Source of the DNA: Streptomyces flavotricini
GTDB lineage: Bacteria; Actinomycetota; Actinomycetes; Streptomycetales; Streptomycetaceae
Assembly: GCF_020639365.1 (NCBI RefSeq)
Contig: NZ_JAINUL010000001.1
Span: 6,468,048-6,532,047, forward strand
DNA: 64,000 nucleotides
Direction: 5' to 3'
Notes under the pieces: generated by a model
The model's input: the letters and a program-made list of their open reading frames with translations, nothing else
Databases searched by the model: none
Told to the model about the DNA's origin: nothing
Shown: one piece after another, positions 51,591 to 60,085 of the stretch
Layout of the letters: each line of letters opens with the position of its first letter
How positions within the stretch are numbered: the first letter of the stretch is position 1
Made by a program: the position numbers and the translations under genes

Positions 51591-53002
51591 CCACGGAGAC
51601 TGCTCACCCTGAGCTTGAGGGTCTGGGCAACTACGAGTACGGCTGGGCCGACTCCGACGCGGCCGGCTCGGCTGCCAAGCGAGGCCTGTCGGAGGACGTC
51701 GTCCGCGACATCTCGGCGAAGAAGAACGAGCCCGAGTGGATGCTGAAGCTCCGCCTCAAGGGCCTGAAGCTCTTCGGCAAGAAGCCCATGCCGACCTGGG
51801 GCTCCGACCTCTCCGGCATCGACTTCGACAACATCAAGTACTTCGTGCGTTCCACCGAGAAGCAGGCCGCTTCGTGGGAGGACCTGCCCGAGGACATCAA
51901 GAACACGTACGACAAGCTCGGCATCCCGGAGGCGGAGAAGCAGCGCCTCGTCGCCGGTGTCGCGGCCCAGTACGAGTCCGAGGTCGTCTACCACCAGATC
52001 CGCGAGGACCTGGAGGAGCAGGGCGTCATCTTCCTCGACACGGACACCGCGCTCAAGGAGCACCCGGAGCTCTTCCAGGAGTACTTCGGCACGGTCATCC
52101 CGGTCGGCGACAACAAGTTCGCGTCGCTGAACACCGCCGTGTGGTCGGGCGGCTCGTTCATCTACGTGCCCAAGGGCGTCAAGGTCGACATCCCGCTCCA
52201 GGCCTACTTCCGCATCAACACGGAGAACATGGGCCAGTTCGAGCGGACGCTGATCATCGTCGACGAGGACGCCTACGTCCACTACGTCGAGGGCTGCACC
52301 GCCCCGATCTACTCCTCGGACTCGCTGCACAGCGCCGTGGTCGAGATCATCGTGAAGAAGGGCGGCCGCTGCCGCTACACGACGATCCAGAACTGGTCGA
52401 ACAACGTCTACAACCTGGTCACCAAGCGCGCCGTGGCGTACGAGGGCGCGACCATGGAGTGGATCGACGGCAACATCGGCTCCAAGGTCACCATGAAGTA
52501 CCCGGCCGTCTACCTGATGGGCGAGCACGCCAAGGGCGAGACCCTCTCCATCGCCTTCGCGGGCGAGGGCCAGCACCAGGACGCCGGCTCCAAGATGGTC
52601 CACATGGCGCCGAACACCTCCTCGAACATCGTCTCCAAGTCGGTGGCGCGGGGCGGCGGCCGCACCTCGTACCGCGGTCTGGTCGAGATCGGCGAGGGTG
52701 CCCACGGCTCCAAGTCGAACGTGCTCTGCGACGCGCTCCTGGTCGACACGATCTCCCGCTCGGACACGTACCCGTACGTCGACGTCCGCGAGGACGACGT
52801 CTCCATGGGTCACGAGGCGACCGTCTCCAAGGTCTCGGACGACCAGCTCTTCTACCTGATGAGCCGCGGCATGACCGAGTTCGAGGCCATGGCCATGATC
52901 GTGCGCGGGTTCGTCGAGCCGATCGCGCGCGAGCTGCCCATGGAGTACGCACTGGAGCTCAACCGGCTGATCGAGCTGCAGATGGAGGGCTCGGTCGGTT
53001 AA
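51587..53002 (+). CDS. sufB: Fe-S cluster assembly scaffold SufB
   Basis: 471 aa. SufB is the beta-helix scaffold of the SufBCD complex on which Fe-S clusters are built. The N-terminus is GLGNYEYGWADSDAAGSAAKRGLSEDVVRDISAKKNEPEWMLKLRLKGLKLFGKKPMPTWG. The scaffold core includes VEGCTAPIYSSDSLHSAVVEIIVKKGGRCRYTTIQNWSNNVYNLVTKRA, and near the end come SKSNVLCDALLVDTISRSDTYP (the conserved Cys proposed as sulfur acceptor) and GHEATVSKVSDDQLFYLMSRGMTEFEA. GGGAGGAA is 7 nt before the ATG. There is no intein, unlike in some mycobacteria. Confidence 0.97.
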   Translation: MTTETAHPELEGLGNYEYGWADSDAAGSAAKRGLSEDVVRDISAKKNEPEWMLKLRLKGLKLFGKKPMPTWGSDLSGIDFDNIKYFVRSTEKQAASWEDLPEDIKNTYDKLGIPEAEKQRLVAGVAAQYESEVVYHQIREDLEEQGVIFLDTDTALKEHPELFQEYFGTVIPVGDNKFASLNTAVWSGGSFIYVPKGVKVDIPLQAYFRINTENMGQFERTLIIVDEDAYVHYVEGCTAPIYSSDSLHSAVVEIIVKKGGRCRYTTIQNWSNNVYNLVTKRAVAYEGATMEWIDGNIGSKVTMKYPAVYLMGEHAKGETLSIAFAGEGQHQDAGSKMVHMAPNTSSNIVSKSVARGGGRTSYRGLVEIGEGAHGSKSNVLCDALLVDTISRSDTYPYVDVREDDVSMGHEATVSKVSDDQLFYLMSRGMTEFEAMAMIVRGFVEPIARELPMEYALELNRLIELQMEGSVG

Positions 53003-53079
53003 TCCCCGACCGTCCCGGATCCGCAGCAATTCTTTGACGTAGACCGTGTTCTTTTAAGAGAGCGAGCAAGACGACAGCC

Positions 53080-54258
53080 ATGGCTGAGGCTCAGAACATT
53101 CCGGCCGGTTCGACCACGGCCGGCGCGATCGCGGTGGCCGCCGAGTCCACCGTCGCCACCCGGATGAGCGCACCCCCGTCCTTCGACGTGGCGGACTTCC
53201 CCGTCCCCCACGGCCGCGAGGAGGAGTGGCGGTTCACCCCGCTGGCGCGCCTGCGGGGTCTGCACGACGGCACCGCGGTCGCGGACGGCACCATGAAGGC
53301 CCAGATCGACGCGCCCGAGGGCGTCACCGTCGAGTCGGTGGAGCGCGGCGACGCGCGCATCGGCAAGGCAGGCACCCCCGTGGACCGGATCGCCGCCCAG
53401 GCGTTCTCGTCCTTCGCCAAGGCCACGGTCGTCACCGTGCCCAAGGAGGCCGTCCTGACCGAGCCGGTGCGCGTCTCGCTGCACGGCGAGGGCGGTACGA
53501 CCTTCGGCCACACCGTCTTCGACGTGCAGGCCTTCGCCGAGGCCGTCATCGTCATCGACCACACCGGTGACGGCGTGCGCGCCGCCAACGTCGACTTCCT
53601 CGTCGGCGACGGTGCGAAGCTCACCGTCGTCTCCGTGCAGGACTGGGACGACACCGCCGTCCACTGCTCCCAGCACAACGCGCTGATCGGCCGCGACGCG
53701 ACCTTCAAGTCGATCGTGGTCACCTTCGGCGGCGACCTCGTACGCCTGCACCCGCGGGTCAGCTACGCGGGCCCCGGCGGCGAGGCCGAGCTCCTCGGCC
53801 TGTACTTCACGGACGCCGACCAGCACCAGGAGCACCGCCTCCTGGTCACGCACGACGCCCCGCACTGCAAGTCGCACGTGGTCTACAAGGGCGCCCTGCA
53901 GGGCGAGGGTGCGCACGCCGTCTGGATCGGCGACGTCCTCATCGAGAAGAGCGCCGAGGGCACCGACACCTACGAGATGAACCGCAACCTCGTCCTGACG
54001 GACGGCGCGCGGGTCGACTCGGTGCCGAACCTGGAGATCGAGACCGGCGAGATCGTCGGCGCCGGCCACGCCTCCGCGACCGGCCGCTTCGACGACGAGC
54101 AGCTCTTCTACCTCCAGGCCCGCGGCATCCCGGCCGACGAGGCCCGGCGCCTGGTCGTGCGCGGCTTCTTCGCCGAGCTCGTCCAGCAGATCGGTGTCGA
54201 CGACATCGAGGAGCGCCTGCTCGCCAAGATCGAGACCGAGCTCGAGGCGTCCGTCTGA
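53080..54258 (+). CDS. sufD: Fe-S cluster assembly protein SufD
   Basis: 392 aa paralogue of SufB and its partner in the SufBC2D complex. The N-terminal helical part (FPVPHGREEEWRFTPLARLRGLHDG, about 44-68) is followed by a beta-helix and the family motif HHxxH-like region VQDWDDTAVHCSQHNALIGRDATFKS. The C-terminus carries GHASATGRFDDEQLFYLQARGIPADEARRLVVRGFFAELVQQI. It begins 77 bp after sufB. This spacer has TTGACG (53033-53038) and TAAGAG 15 bp apart, a weak possible internal promoter. No strong ribosome site precedes the ATG. It overlaps the ferredoxin gene by 1 nt. Confidence 0.96.
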   Translation: MAEAQNIPAGSTTAGAIAVAAESTVATRMSAPPSFDVADFPVPHGREEEWRFTPLARLRGLHDGTAVADGTMKAQIDAPEGVTVESVERGDARIGKAGTPVDRIAAQAFSSFAKATVVTVPKEAVLTEPVRVSLHGEGGTTFGHTVFDVQAFAEAVIVIDHTGDGVRAANVDFLVGDGAKLTVVSVQDWDDTAVHCSQHNALIGRDATFKSIVVTFGGDLVRLHPRVSYAGPGGEAELLGLYFTDADQHQEHRLLVTHDAPHCKSHVVYKGALQGEGAHAVWIGDVLIEKSAEGTDTYEMNRNLVLTDGARVDSVPNLEIETGEIVGAGHASATGRFDDEQLFYLQARGIPADEARRLVVRGFFAELVQQIGVDDIEERLLAKIETELEASV

Positions 54259-54575
54259 TGACCTACGTCAAGGCCTGCGCGCTGAGCGAGCTGGAGGAGA
54301 ACACCCCGAAGCGGGTGGAACTCGACGGCACGCCGGTGTCCATCGTCTCCACCGAGGGGGAGGTGTTCGCGATCAACGACATCTGCTCGCACGCGAACGT
54401 CTCGCTCTCGGAGGGCGAGGTCGAGGACTGCATGATCGAGTGCTGGCTGCACGGGTCCTCCTTCGACCTGCGCACCGGCAAGCCGTCCGGTCTGCCCGCG
54501 ACCCGCCCGGTTCCCGTATACCCCGTAAAGATCGAAGGGGGCGACGTGCTCGTCTCCCTCACCCAGGAGTCCTGA
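54258..54575 (+). CDS. Rieske-type ferredoxin of the SUF operon
   Basis: 105 aa single Rieske domain, like the non-haem iron oxygenase ferredoxin subunits. The cluster ligands are CSHANV (Cys, His) and CWLHGSSFD (Cys, His), separated by about 18 residues; the disulfide Cys of bc1-type proteins are not in the usual positions. No signal peptide: cytoplasmic. The start overlaps the sufD stop (TGATG). In actinobacterial SUF operons such a ferredoxin sits between sufD and sufC and probably delivers electrons for cluster assembly; that role is inferred from context. Confidence 0.9.
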   Translation: MTYVKACALSELEENTPKRVELDGTPVSIVSTEGEVFAINDICSHANVSLSEGEVEDCMIECWLHGSSFDLRTGKPSGLPATRPVPVYPVKIEGGDVLVSLTQES

Positions 54576-54582
54576 GGTATCC

Positions 54583-55347
54583 ATGGCAACGCTTGAAATC
54601 CACGACCTGCACGTCTCCGTCGAGGCCGAGAACGGCGCCCGCGAGATCCTCAAGGGTGTCGACCTCACCGTCAAGGCCGGCGAGACGCACGCCATCATGG
54701 GTCCGAACGGCTCCGGCAAGTCCACGCTGGCGTACTCGCTCGCCGGTCACCCGAAGTACACCATCACCGGTGGCACCGTGACCCTCGACGGCGAAGACGT
54801 CCTGGAGATGTCCGTCGACGAGCGCGCCCGCGCCGGCGTCTTCCTCGCCATGCAGTACCCGGTCGAGGTCCCCGGCGTCTCGGTCTCCAACTTCCTGCGC
54901 ACCTCGGCCACCGCCATCCGCGGCGAGGCCCCGAAGCTGCGCACCTGGGTGAAGGAGGTCAAGTCCGCGATGGAGCAGCTCCAGATGGACCCGGCCTTCG
55001 CCGAGCGCAACGTCAACGAGGGCTTCTCCGGCGGTGAGAAGAAGCGCCACGAGATCCTGCAGCTGGAGCTCCTCAAGCCGAAGATCGCGATCCTCGACGA
55101 GACCGACTCCGGCCTCGACGTCGACGCCCTGCGCATCGTCTCCGAGGGCGTCAACCGCGTCCGCGAGAGCGGCGAGGTCGGCACCCTGCTGATCACCCAC
55201 TACACGCGCATCCTGCGCTACATCAAGCCCGACTTCGTGCACGTGTTCGCGAACGGCCGCATCGCCGAGTCCGGTGGCGCCGAGCTGGCGGACCAGCTGG
55301 AGGCCGAGGGCTACGACAAGTACGTGAAGGGTGGCGCAACCGCGTGA
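54583..55347 (+). CDS. sufC: Fe-S assembly ATPase SufC
   Basis: 254 aa ABC-type ATPase that powers the SufBCD scaffold. Walker A is GPNGSGKSTLAYSLAGHP (about 38-55). The SufC-specific helical region is VFLAMQYPVEVPGVSVSNFLRT. The signature is FSGGEKKRHEILQLELLKPKIAILDETDSGLDVDALRIVSEG, with Walker B ILDETDSGLD in the SufC form. The H-loop is LLITHYTRILRYIKPDFVHV. ATG 54583 lies 7 nt after the ferredoxin stop, with a CCTGAGGTATCC leader. The stop overlaps the sufS GTG. Confidence 0.97.
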   Translation: MATLEIHDLHVSVEAENGAREILKGVDLTVKAGETHAIMGPNGSGKSTLAYSLAGHPKYTITGGTVTLDGEDVLEMSVDERARAGVFLAMQYPVEVPGVSVSNFLRTSATAIRGEAPKLRTWVKEVKSAMEQLQMDPAFAERNVNEGFSGGEKKRHEILQLELLKPKIAILDETDSGLDVDALRIVSEGVNRVRESGEVGTLLITHYTRILRYIKPDFVHVFANGRIAESGGAELADQLEAEGYDKYVKGGATA

Positions 55348-56600
55348 CACAGCTGCCTGGCCTCCTCGACATCGAGGCGATCCGCAAGGACTTCCCCCTT
55401 CTGGATCGTGTGGTCCACGACGGGAAGAAGATCGTTTACCTGGACAACGCGGCGACCTCGCAGAAGCCGCGCCAGGTGCTCGACGCGCTGAACGAGTACT
55501 ACGAGCAGCACAACGCCAACGTCCACCGCGGCGTGCACGTGCTCGCCGAGGAGGCCACGGCGCTGTACGAGGGCGCCCGCGACAAGGTCGCCGCCTTCAT
55601 CAACGCGCCGAGCCGCGACGAGGTGATCTTCACCAAGAACGCCTCGGAGTCGCTCAACCTGGTCGCGAACATGCTCGGCTGGGCGGACGAGCCCTACCGG
55701 GTCGACCGCGAGACCGAGATCGCCATCACGGAGATGGAGCACCACTCCAACATCGTCCCGTGGCAGCTGCTCTCGCAGCGCACCGGCGCGAAGCTGAAGT
55801 GGTTCGGCCTCACCGACGACGGCCGGCTCGACCTGTCCAACATCGAAGAGGTCATCACGGAGAAGACGAAGATCGTCTCCTTCACGCTGGTCTCCAACAT
55901 CATGGGCACGATCAACCCGGTCGAGGCGATCGTCCGGCGCGCGCAGGAGGTCGGCGCGCTGGTGCTGATCGACGCCTCGCAGGCCGCTCCGCACATGCCG
56001 CTCGACGTGCAGGCGCTCGGCGCCGACTTCGTGGCCTTCACCGGCCACAAGATGTGCGGTCCGACCGGCATCGGCGTGCTCTGGGGCCGCCAGGAGCTCC
56101 TGGAGGACCTGCCCCCGTTCCTCGGCGGCGGCGAGATGATCGAGACCGTGTCGATGCACGCCTCGACGTACGCCCCGGCGCCCCACAAGTTCGAGGCGGG
56201 TACGCCCCCGATCGCCCAGGCCGTCGGCCTCGGCGCGGCCGTGGACTACCTCACCGCGATCGGCATGGACAAGATCGCCGCGCACGAGCACGCGATCACC
56301 GAGTACGCGGTGAAGCGCCTCCTGGAGGTCCCCGACCTGCGGATCATCGGCCCCACCACGGCCGAGGACCGCGGCGCCGCGATCTCCTTCACGCTCGGTG
56401 ACATCCACCCGCACGACGTGGGCCAGGTCCTGGACGAGCAGGGCATCGCGGTCCGCGTGGGACACCACTGCGCGCGCCCGGTCTGCCTGCGCTACGGAAT
56501 TCCCGCGACCACGCGAGCGTCTTTCTACCTGTACTCCTCTCCGGCCGATGTCGACGCGCTGATCGACGGGCTGGAGCACGTACGGAACTTCTTCGGCTGA
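55344..56600 (+). CDS. sufS: Cysteine desulfurase SufS
   Basis: 418 aa PLP enzyme that takes sulfur from cysteine as an enzyme-bound persulfide for Fe-S clusters. The N-terminal part is KIVYLDNAATSQKPRQVLDALNEYYEQHNANVHRGVHVLAEEAT. The PLP Lys is in VAFTGHKMCGPTGIGVLWG. The active Cys is in VRVGHHCARPVCLRYGIPATTRASFYLY. Group II (SufS-like) features are the short active-site loop and partner SufU next door. The GTG overlaps the sufC stop (GTGA). Confidence 0.97.
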   Translation: MTQLPGLLDIEAIRKDFPLLDRVVHDGKKIVYLDNAATSQKPRQVLDALNEYYEQHNANVHRGVHVLAEEATALYEGARDKVAAFINAPSRDEVIFTKNASESLNLVANMLGWADEPYRVDRETEIAITEMEHHSNIVPWQLLSQRTGAKLKWFGLTDDGRLDLSNIEEVITEKTKIVSFTLVSNIMGTINPVEAIVRRAQEVGALVLIDASQAAPHMPLDVQALGADFVAFTGHKMCGPTGIGVLWGRQELLEDLPPFLGGGEMIETVSMHASTYAPAPHKFEAGTPPIAQAVGLGAAVDYLTAIGMDKIAAHEHAITEYAVKRLLEVPDLRIIGPTTAEDRGAAISFTLGDIHPHDVGQVLDEQGIAVRVGHHCARPVCLRYGIPATTRASFYLYSSPADVDALIDGLEHVRNFFG

Positions 56601-56622
56601 CGAGGGCGACGAGGACGACGCA

Positions 56623-57087
56623 GTGAAGCTGGATTCGATGTACCAGGAACTGATCCTGGACCACTACAAGCACCCGCACGGGCGTGGCCTGCGCGACGGC
56701 GACGCCGAGGTGCACCACGTCAACCCGACGTGCGGCGACGAGATCACGCTGCGGGTGAAGTACGACGGCGAGACGCTCACCGACGTCTCGTACGAGGGCC
56801 AGGGCTGCTCCATCAGCCAGGCCAGCGCGTCCGTGCTGAACGAGCTGCTCGTCGGCAAGGAGCTGGCCGAGGCGCAGAAGATCCAGGGCGTGTTCCTGGA
56901 GATGATGCAGTCGAAGGGCAAGATCGAGCCCGACGAGGCCATGGAGGAGGTGCTGGAGGACGCGGTCGCGTTCGTCGGCGTCTCCAAGTACCCGGCTCGC
57001 GTGAAGTGTGCTCTGCTGAGCTGGATGGCCTGGAAGGACGCGACCGCCCAGGCACTGGGCGACGCCGCGGAGAGGAAGACGGCATGA
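56623..57087 (+). CDS. sufU: SufU sulfur-transfer protein
   Basis: 154 aa zinc-dependent sulfur acceptor that relays persulfide sulfur from SufS to the scaffold in Gram-positive bacteria. Ligand/acceptor Cys residues are in NPTCGDEITLRV (Cys near 41), GQGCSISQASASVL (near 66) and ARVKCALLSWMAWKDA (near 129). The 18-20-residue insert between the second and third Cys separates SufU from IscU. The GTG 56623 start (MKLDSMYQELILDHYKHPHG) matches the family. It overlaps the next gene by 4 nt. Confidence 0.95.
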   Translation: MKLDSMYQELILDHYKHPHGRGLRDGDAEVHHVNPTCGDEITLRVKYDGETLTDVSYEGQGCSISQASASVLNELLVGKELAEAQKIQGVFLEMMQSKGKIEPDEAMEEVLEDAVAFVGVSKYPARVKCALLSWMAWKDATAQALGDAAERKTA

Positions 57088-57431
57088 CCGAGAACGCGAC
57101 GCCCGCCGAGGCGTCGATCAAGCCGGCCACCGAGGAAGAGGTCCGCGAGGCCCTCTACGACGTGGTCGACCCCGAGCTGGGCATCGACGTCGTCAACCTG
57201 GGCCTGATCTACGGCATCCACATCGACGACGCGAACATCGCCACCCTCGACATGACGCTGACCTCGGCGGCCTGCCCGCTGACGGACGTCATCGAGGACC
57301 AGGCGAAGTCGGCGACGGACGGCATCGTGAGCGAGCTGCGGATCAACTGGGTCTGGATGCCGCCGTGGGGCCCGGACAAGATCACGGACGACGGTCGCGA
57401 GCAGCTGCGCGCGCTCGGCTTCAACGTCTGA
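57084..57431 (+). CDS. sufT: SufT-like metal-sulfur cluster assembly factor (MIP18/DUF59)
   Basis: 115 aa. A MIP18-family domain: TEEEVREALYDVVDPELGIDVVNLGLIYGIHID (the DPELGxxVVxLGLIY core), then MTLTSAACPLTDVIEDQAKSA with the single conserved Cys, and VWMPPWGPDKITDDGREQLRALGFNV. It assists maturation of Fe-S proteins. ATG 57084 overlaps the sufU stop (ATGA). It is the last gene of sufR-B-D-fdx-C-S-U-T, closed by a hairpin. Confidence 0.93.
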   Translation: MTENATPAEASIKPATEEEVREALYDVVDPELGIDVVNLGLIYGIHIDDANIATLDMTLTSAACPLTDVIEDQAKSATDGIVSELRINWVWMPPWGPDKITDDGREQLRALGFNV

Positions 57432-57445
57432 GCCACCGCTTCACG

Positions 57446-57476
57446 AAGGGTCCCCGGCACCGCGCCGGGGGCCCTT
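57446..57476 (+). terminator. SUF operon terminator
   Basis: AAGGGTCCCCGGC (57446-57458) and GCCGGGGGCCCTT (57464-57476) form a 13-bp stem with one G-U and a 5-nt loop, 15 nt after the last stop. Confidence 0.75.
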
Positions 57477-57615
57477 CGCGTGCTCCGGGGGCGCTGCGCG
57501 TGCCCGGGCGGCCGTTCGCGTGCCCCGGGAGCTCCCGGGAGGCCCTGCGTGTTCGTCCGGCGGACGATTGACGTGCACCGGATGTTGGCCACGGTGGCCG
57601 AACCTGCTCGACGGC

Positions 57616-57630
57616 CGTCACGGCGTGACG
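57616..57630 (+). promoter_or_regulatory. Palindrome CGTCAC-GGC-GTGACG
   Basis: A perfect 6-bp inverted repeat with a 3-bp spacer, 38 bp upstream of the DUF3616-like gene start. Operator-like; binding protein unknown. Confidence 0.35.
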
Positions 57631-57668
57631 CGGTTCGCGCCCGGCTCGACTCTTGGGGACGGACACCG

Positions 57669-59039
57669 ATGAAGAAGCAGCTTGGCATCGCAGGCATGGC
57701 GGCGCTGGTCGTCGCCGGGACGGTCACGGTCGTGCCCGCCCAGGCGGTGACGTACGGGACGCCGACGATCAGCCTGTCCGCCGCGTACCTGTCCGGCGCC
57801 GTCGGCGCGTCCGGGGACCCCGTGGTCGACGTGACCGTGGGACAGAGCGGCGCCGACGCGTCCGCGCTGACGGTCAGCGCGTCCGCGTCGAGCAAGGCCT
57901 CGGTCGCCGGGACCGGCGACGTGACCGTCACCGGGACCGGGGCGGTGCGGCGCCTGGCCGTCGCCGCGCGCGGCCGCGGCTACACCGACCTCACCGTCAA
58001 GGTGACGGGGCTGGGCGGCAAGAGCGCCACCAAGACCCTGTCGTACGCCGCCTCCGCCGCCGTGCAGAACCCGGCCGACGCCCGCTACTTCACCGGCGCC
58101 TCCGACTCCTCGGCCGCCGTGGACGTCGGCGGCGGCTACACCGTCGTCGCCGACGACGAGAGCAACGTGCTGCGCCTGTACGACCGTTCCCGCTCGGCGG
58201 CCCCGGTCCGCACCTGGGACTTCAGCTCGCAGCTCGGCGTCACCAAGGAGGTGGACATCGAGGGGGCGACCCTGATCGGGAACACCATCTACTGGACGGG
58301 ATCGCTCGGCAACAACAAGGACGGCGAGTACAAGGCGCCCCGGAACACGGTGTTCACCACCACGGTGAGCGGCTCGGGATCGGCCACGCAGCTCGCGTAC
58401 GGGCGCTCGTACAAGAAGCTCCGCGACGACCTGGTGGCCTGGGACAAGGCGAACGGGAACCGCTACGGCTTCGCGGCCGGCACGGCCGCGGGCGAGGTGC
58501 CCAAGCAGATCGACGGGTTCAACGTGGAGGGGCTGGAGTTCGCGCCCGGCTCGACCACCACCGCCTACCTGGGTTTCCGGGCCCCGCTGGCCCCGGCGGT
58601 GCCGGGCGGCAAGGCGCTGGTCGTTCCGGTGACCAACTTCGACCAGGTGCTCTCCAGCGGGGCCAAGGCCACCTTCGGGGCGGGCATCGAGCTCGACCTC
58701 GGCGGCCTCGCGATCCGCGACATCCGCAAGAACGCGGCCAACCAGTACCTGATCCTGGCCGGCTCCTGGGCCGCGGACGACAACTCGGACCCGTACGCGC
58801 TCTACCAGTGGGACGGCGTAGCCGGTCACGCCCCGGTGAAGCGGGCCGATCTGCCGACGACGGACCCGGGCGGCTGGGAGGCCGTCGTGGACGTGCCGGA
58901 CCTGTCGGTTCCGGGCGCGCGCGTCCAGCTGATCACGGACAGCGGCTCCGCCGACCTGTACGGGGACGGCACCGAGGCCAAGGACCTGACGCACGCGGAG
59001 TGGAAGAAGTCCCGCGCGGCCTGGTTCACCTTGAACTGA
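57669..59039 (+). CDS. Secreted protein with DUF3616-like beta-propeller region
   Basis: 456 aa. The signal peptide is MKKQLGIAGMAALVVAGTVTVVPAQA (1-26). Residues about 27-135 look like a Ser/Thr/Gly-rich beta-sandwich (Ig-like, DPVVDVTVGQSGADASALTVSASASS). From about 150 there is a repeat-like region matching the DUF3616 type: GGYTVVADDESNVLRLYDRSRSAAPVRTWDFSSQLG, EVDIEGATLIGNTIYWTGSLGNNKDGEYKAPRNTVFTTTV, FNVEGLEFAPGSTTTAYLGFRAPL, then LGGLAIRDIRKNAANQYLILAGSW. The enzymatic role is not known. ATG 57669 has GGGGACGGA upstream. It converges with the HxlR-Prx gene. No cell-wall anchor is seen. Confidence 0.8.
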   Translation: MKKQLGIAGMAALVVAGTVTVVPAQAVTYGTPTISLSAAYLSGAVGASGDPVVDVTVGQSGADASALTVSASASSKASVAGTGDVTVTGTGAVRRLAVAARGRGYTDLTVKVTGLGGKSATKTLSYAASAAVQNPADARYFTGASDSSAAVDVGGGYTVVADDESNVLRLYDRSRSAAPVRTWDFSSQLGVTKEVDIEGATLIGNTIYWTGSLGNNKDGEYKAPRNTVFTTTVSGSGSATQLAYGRSYKKLRDDLVAWDKANGNRYGFAAGTAAGEVPKQIDGFNVEGLEFAPGSTTTAYLGFRAPLAPAVPGGKALVVPVTNFDQVLSSGAKATFGAGIELDLGGLAIRDIRKNAANQYLILAGSWAADDNSDPYALYQWDGVAGHAPVKRADLPTTDPGGWEAVVDVPDLSVPGARVQLITDSGSADLYGDGTEAKDLTHAEWKKSRAAWFTLN

Positions 59040-59043
59040 CGCT

Positions 59044-59063
59044 CCGCGGGGCCGGCCCCGCGG
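59044..59063. terminator. Palindromic terminator
   Basis: CCGCGGGGCCGGCCCCGCGG is a perfect 20-bp palindrome just after the DUF3616-like gene and before the convergent HxlR-Prx gene. Confidence 0.55.
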
Positions 59064-59125
59064 CTCCGGGCCAGTGGATCAGGCCCAGGGGTCCGGTCCC
59101 GCGGATCCCGGCCCCGCCGGCGCGG

Positions 59126-60001
59126 TCAGCCGGCGTCGCGGACGGCGCTCAGCGCCGCCGCCACGCCGGCTTCGATGTCGCGGATCGGATAGAACACCTC
59201 GCGCACCACGCGCTCCCGGTCCACCACCAGGGTCAGCCGCTTCAGCCGGCTCACCCCCGCCGCCCGGAACGTCGGCAGCCGCAGCGCCGCCGTCAGCGTC
59301 AGTTCCGCGTCCGAGAGCAGCGGGAACCGCAGCCCCTCCGCCTCGGCGAACTCCCGCTGCTCATCGGGCCGCTGGGTGGACACCCCGTGCACCGTCGCCC
59401 CGGCCGCCGCGAACTCCGCCAGCTGGTCCCGGTACGTGCACGACTCGAACGTGCAGCCTTTGGCCCCCGGGATCCCCGCCCACCCCGGTGGGTAGGACTC
59501 CGCCCGGGCGTACGCGCCGGGGAAGCAGTACAGGACCGTGAACGGCGTGTGAGCCACCGGATCCCGCACCTCACCGAACCGGTCCGGCAGCACCAGCTCC
59601 GGCAGCCGCGTGCCGCGCAGCGCGTGCACCCGCTCGGCCTCCCGCGAGGACTCCTCCGTCGTCGCCGTCATATCGCCTTCCCCCAGGACCCAGGTGTCCC
59701 CCCAGTCCTGGAGGGCCACCAGGACCGGCAGCAGTCCCCGCCCGCGCGGGGTCAGCCGGTATTCGTGCCGCACCGGGCGTTCCTGGTACGGCTCGCGCGT
59801 CAGCACCCCGGCTTCGACCAGCAGTTTCAGTCGCTCGGCCAGCACCTTCCGGGACACCCCCAGCTCGCGCTGGAACGCGTCGAAGCGGTGCACGCCGCGC
59901 GCGGCGTCGCGCACGATCAGCAGCGTCCACCAGTCGCCCACCACGTCGAGGGCCTGGGCGATGGCGCAGTCCGCGTCGTCGAGGTGCGTGCGCTGGGCCA
60001 T
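59126..60001 (-). CDS. HxlR-type winged-helix regulator fused to a peroxiredoxin-like domain
   Basis: 291 aa with two domains. Residues about 12-110 are an HxlR (MarR-like) winged helix: CAIAQALDVVGDWWTLLIVRDAARGVHRFDAFQRELGVSRKVLAERLKLLVEAGVLTREPYQERPVRHEYRLTPRGRGLLPVLVAL. Residues about 125-290 are an AhpC/TSA thioredoxin-fold domain: LPELVLPDRFGEV, FTVLYCFPGAYA, GCTFESCTYRDQLAEFAAAGATVHGVSTQRPDEQREFAEAEGLRFPLLSD, LTLVVDRERVVREVFYPI. CTFESC holds a BCP/PrxQ-style Cys pair. HxlR proteins often sense electrophiles or disulfide stress by Cys, so a built-in peroxiredoxin could be the sensor (inference). ATG 60001 has AAAGGAG 5 nt upstream. It is divergent from an MFS exporter. Confidence 0.85.
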   Translation of the reverse strand: MAQRTHLDDADCAIAQALDVVGDWWTLLIVRDAARGVHRFDAFQRELGVSRKVLAERLKLLVEAGVLTREPYQERPVRHEYRLTPRGRGLLPVLVALQDWGDTWVLGEGDMTATTEESSREAERVHALRGTRLPELVLPDRFGEVRDPVAHTPFTVLYCFPGAYARAESYPPGWAGIPGAKGCTFESCTYRDQLAEFAAAGATVHGVSTQRPDEQREFAEAEGLRFPLLSDAELTLTAALRLPTFRAAGVSRLKRLTLVVDRERVVREVFYPIRDIEAGVAAALSAVRDAG

Positions 60002-60018
60002 GGGCACTCCTTTGTCCG

Positions 60019-60064
60019 TTGACCCAAGGCTGTCATGCTGACATAGTCCGTTCCCAAAAGGAAC
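60019..60064 (+). promoter_or_regulatory. Divergent promoter with two palindromes (HxlR-Prx / MFS)
   Basis: TTGACC (60019-60024), 17 bp, CATAGT (60042-60047): a good promoter for the MFS gene. TGTCA-TGC-TGACA (60031-60043) lies in the spacer and GTTCC-CAAAA-GGAAC (60050-60064) at the start point. Both are operator-like and well placed for the fused regulator. Confidence 0.6.
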
Positions 60065-60085
60065 TTACTGGTTTCGGGGGCGGAC

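Noticed and set aside
57480..57668. N-terminal extension of the DUF3616-like gene to an upstream ATG
   Set aside because: The extension is Arg/Pro-rich, and would place a signal peptide 64 residues into the protein; ATG 57669 directly starts a normal signal peptide.
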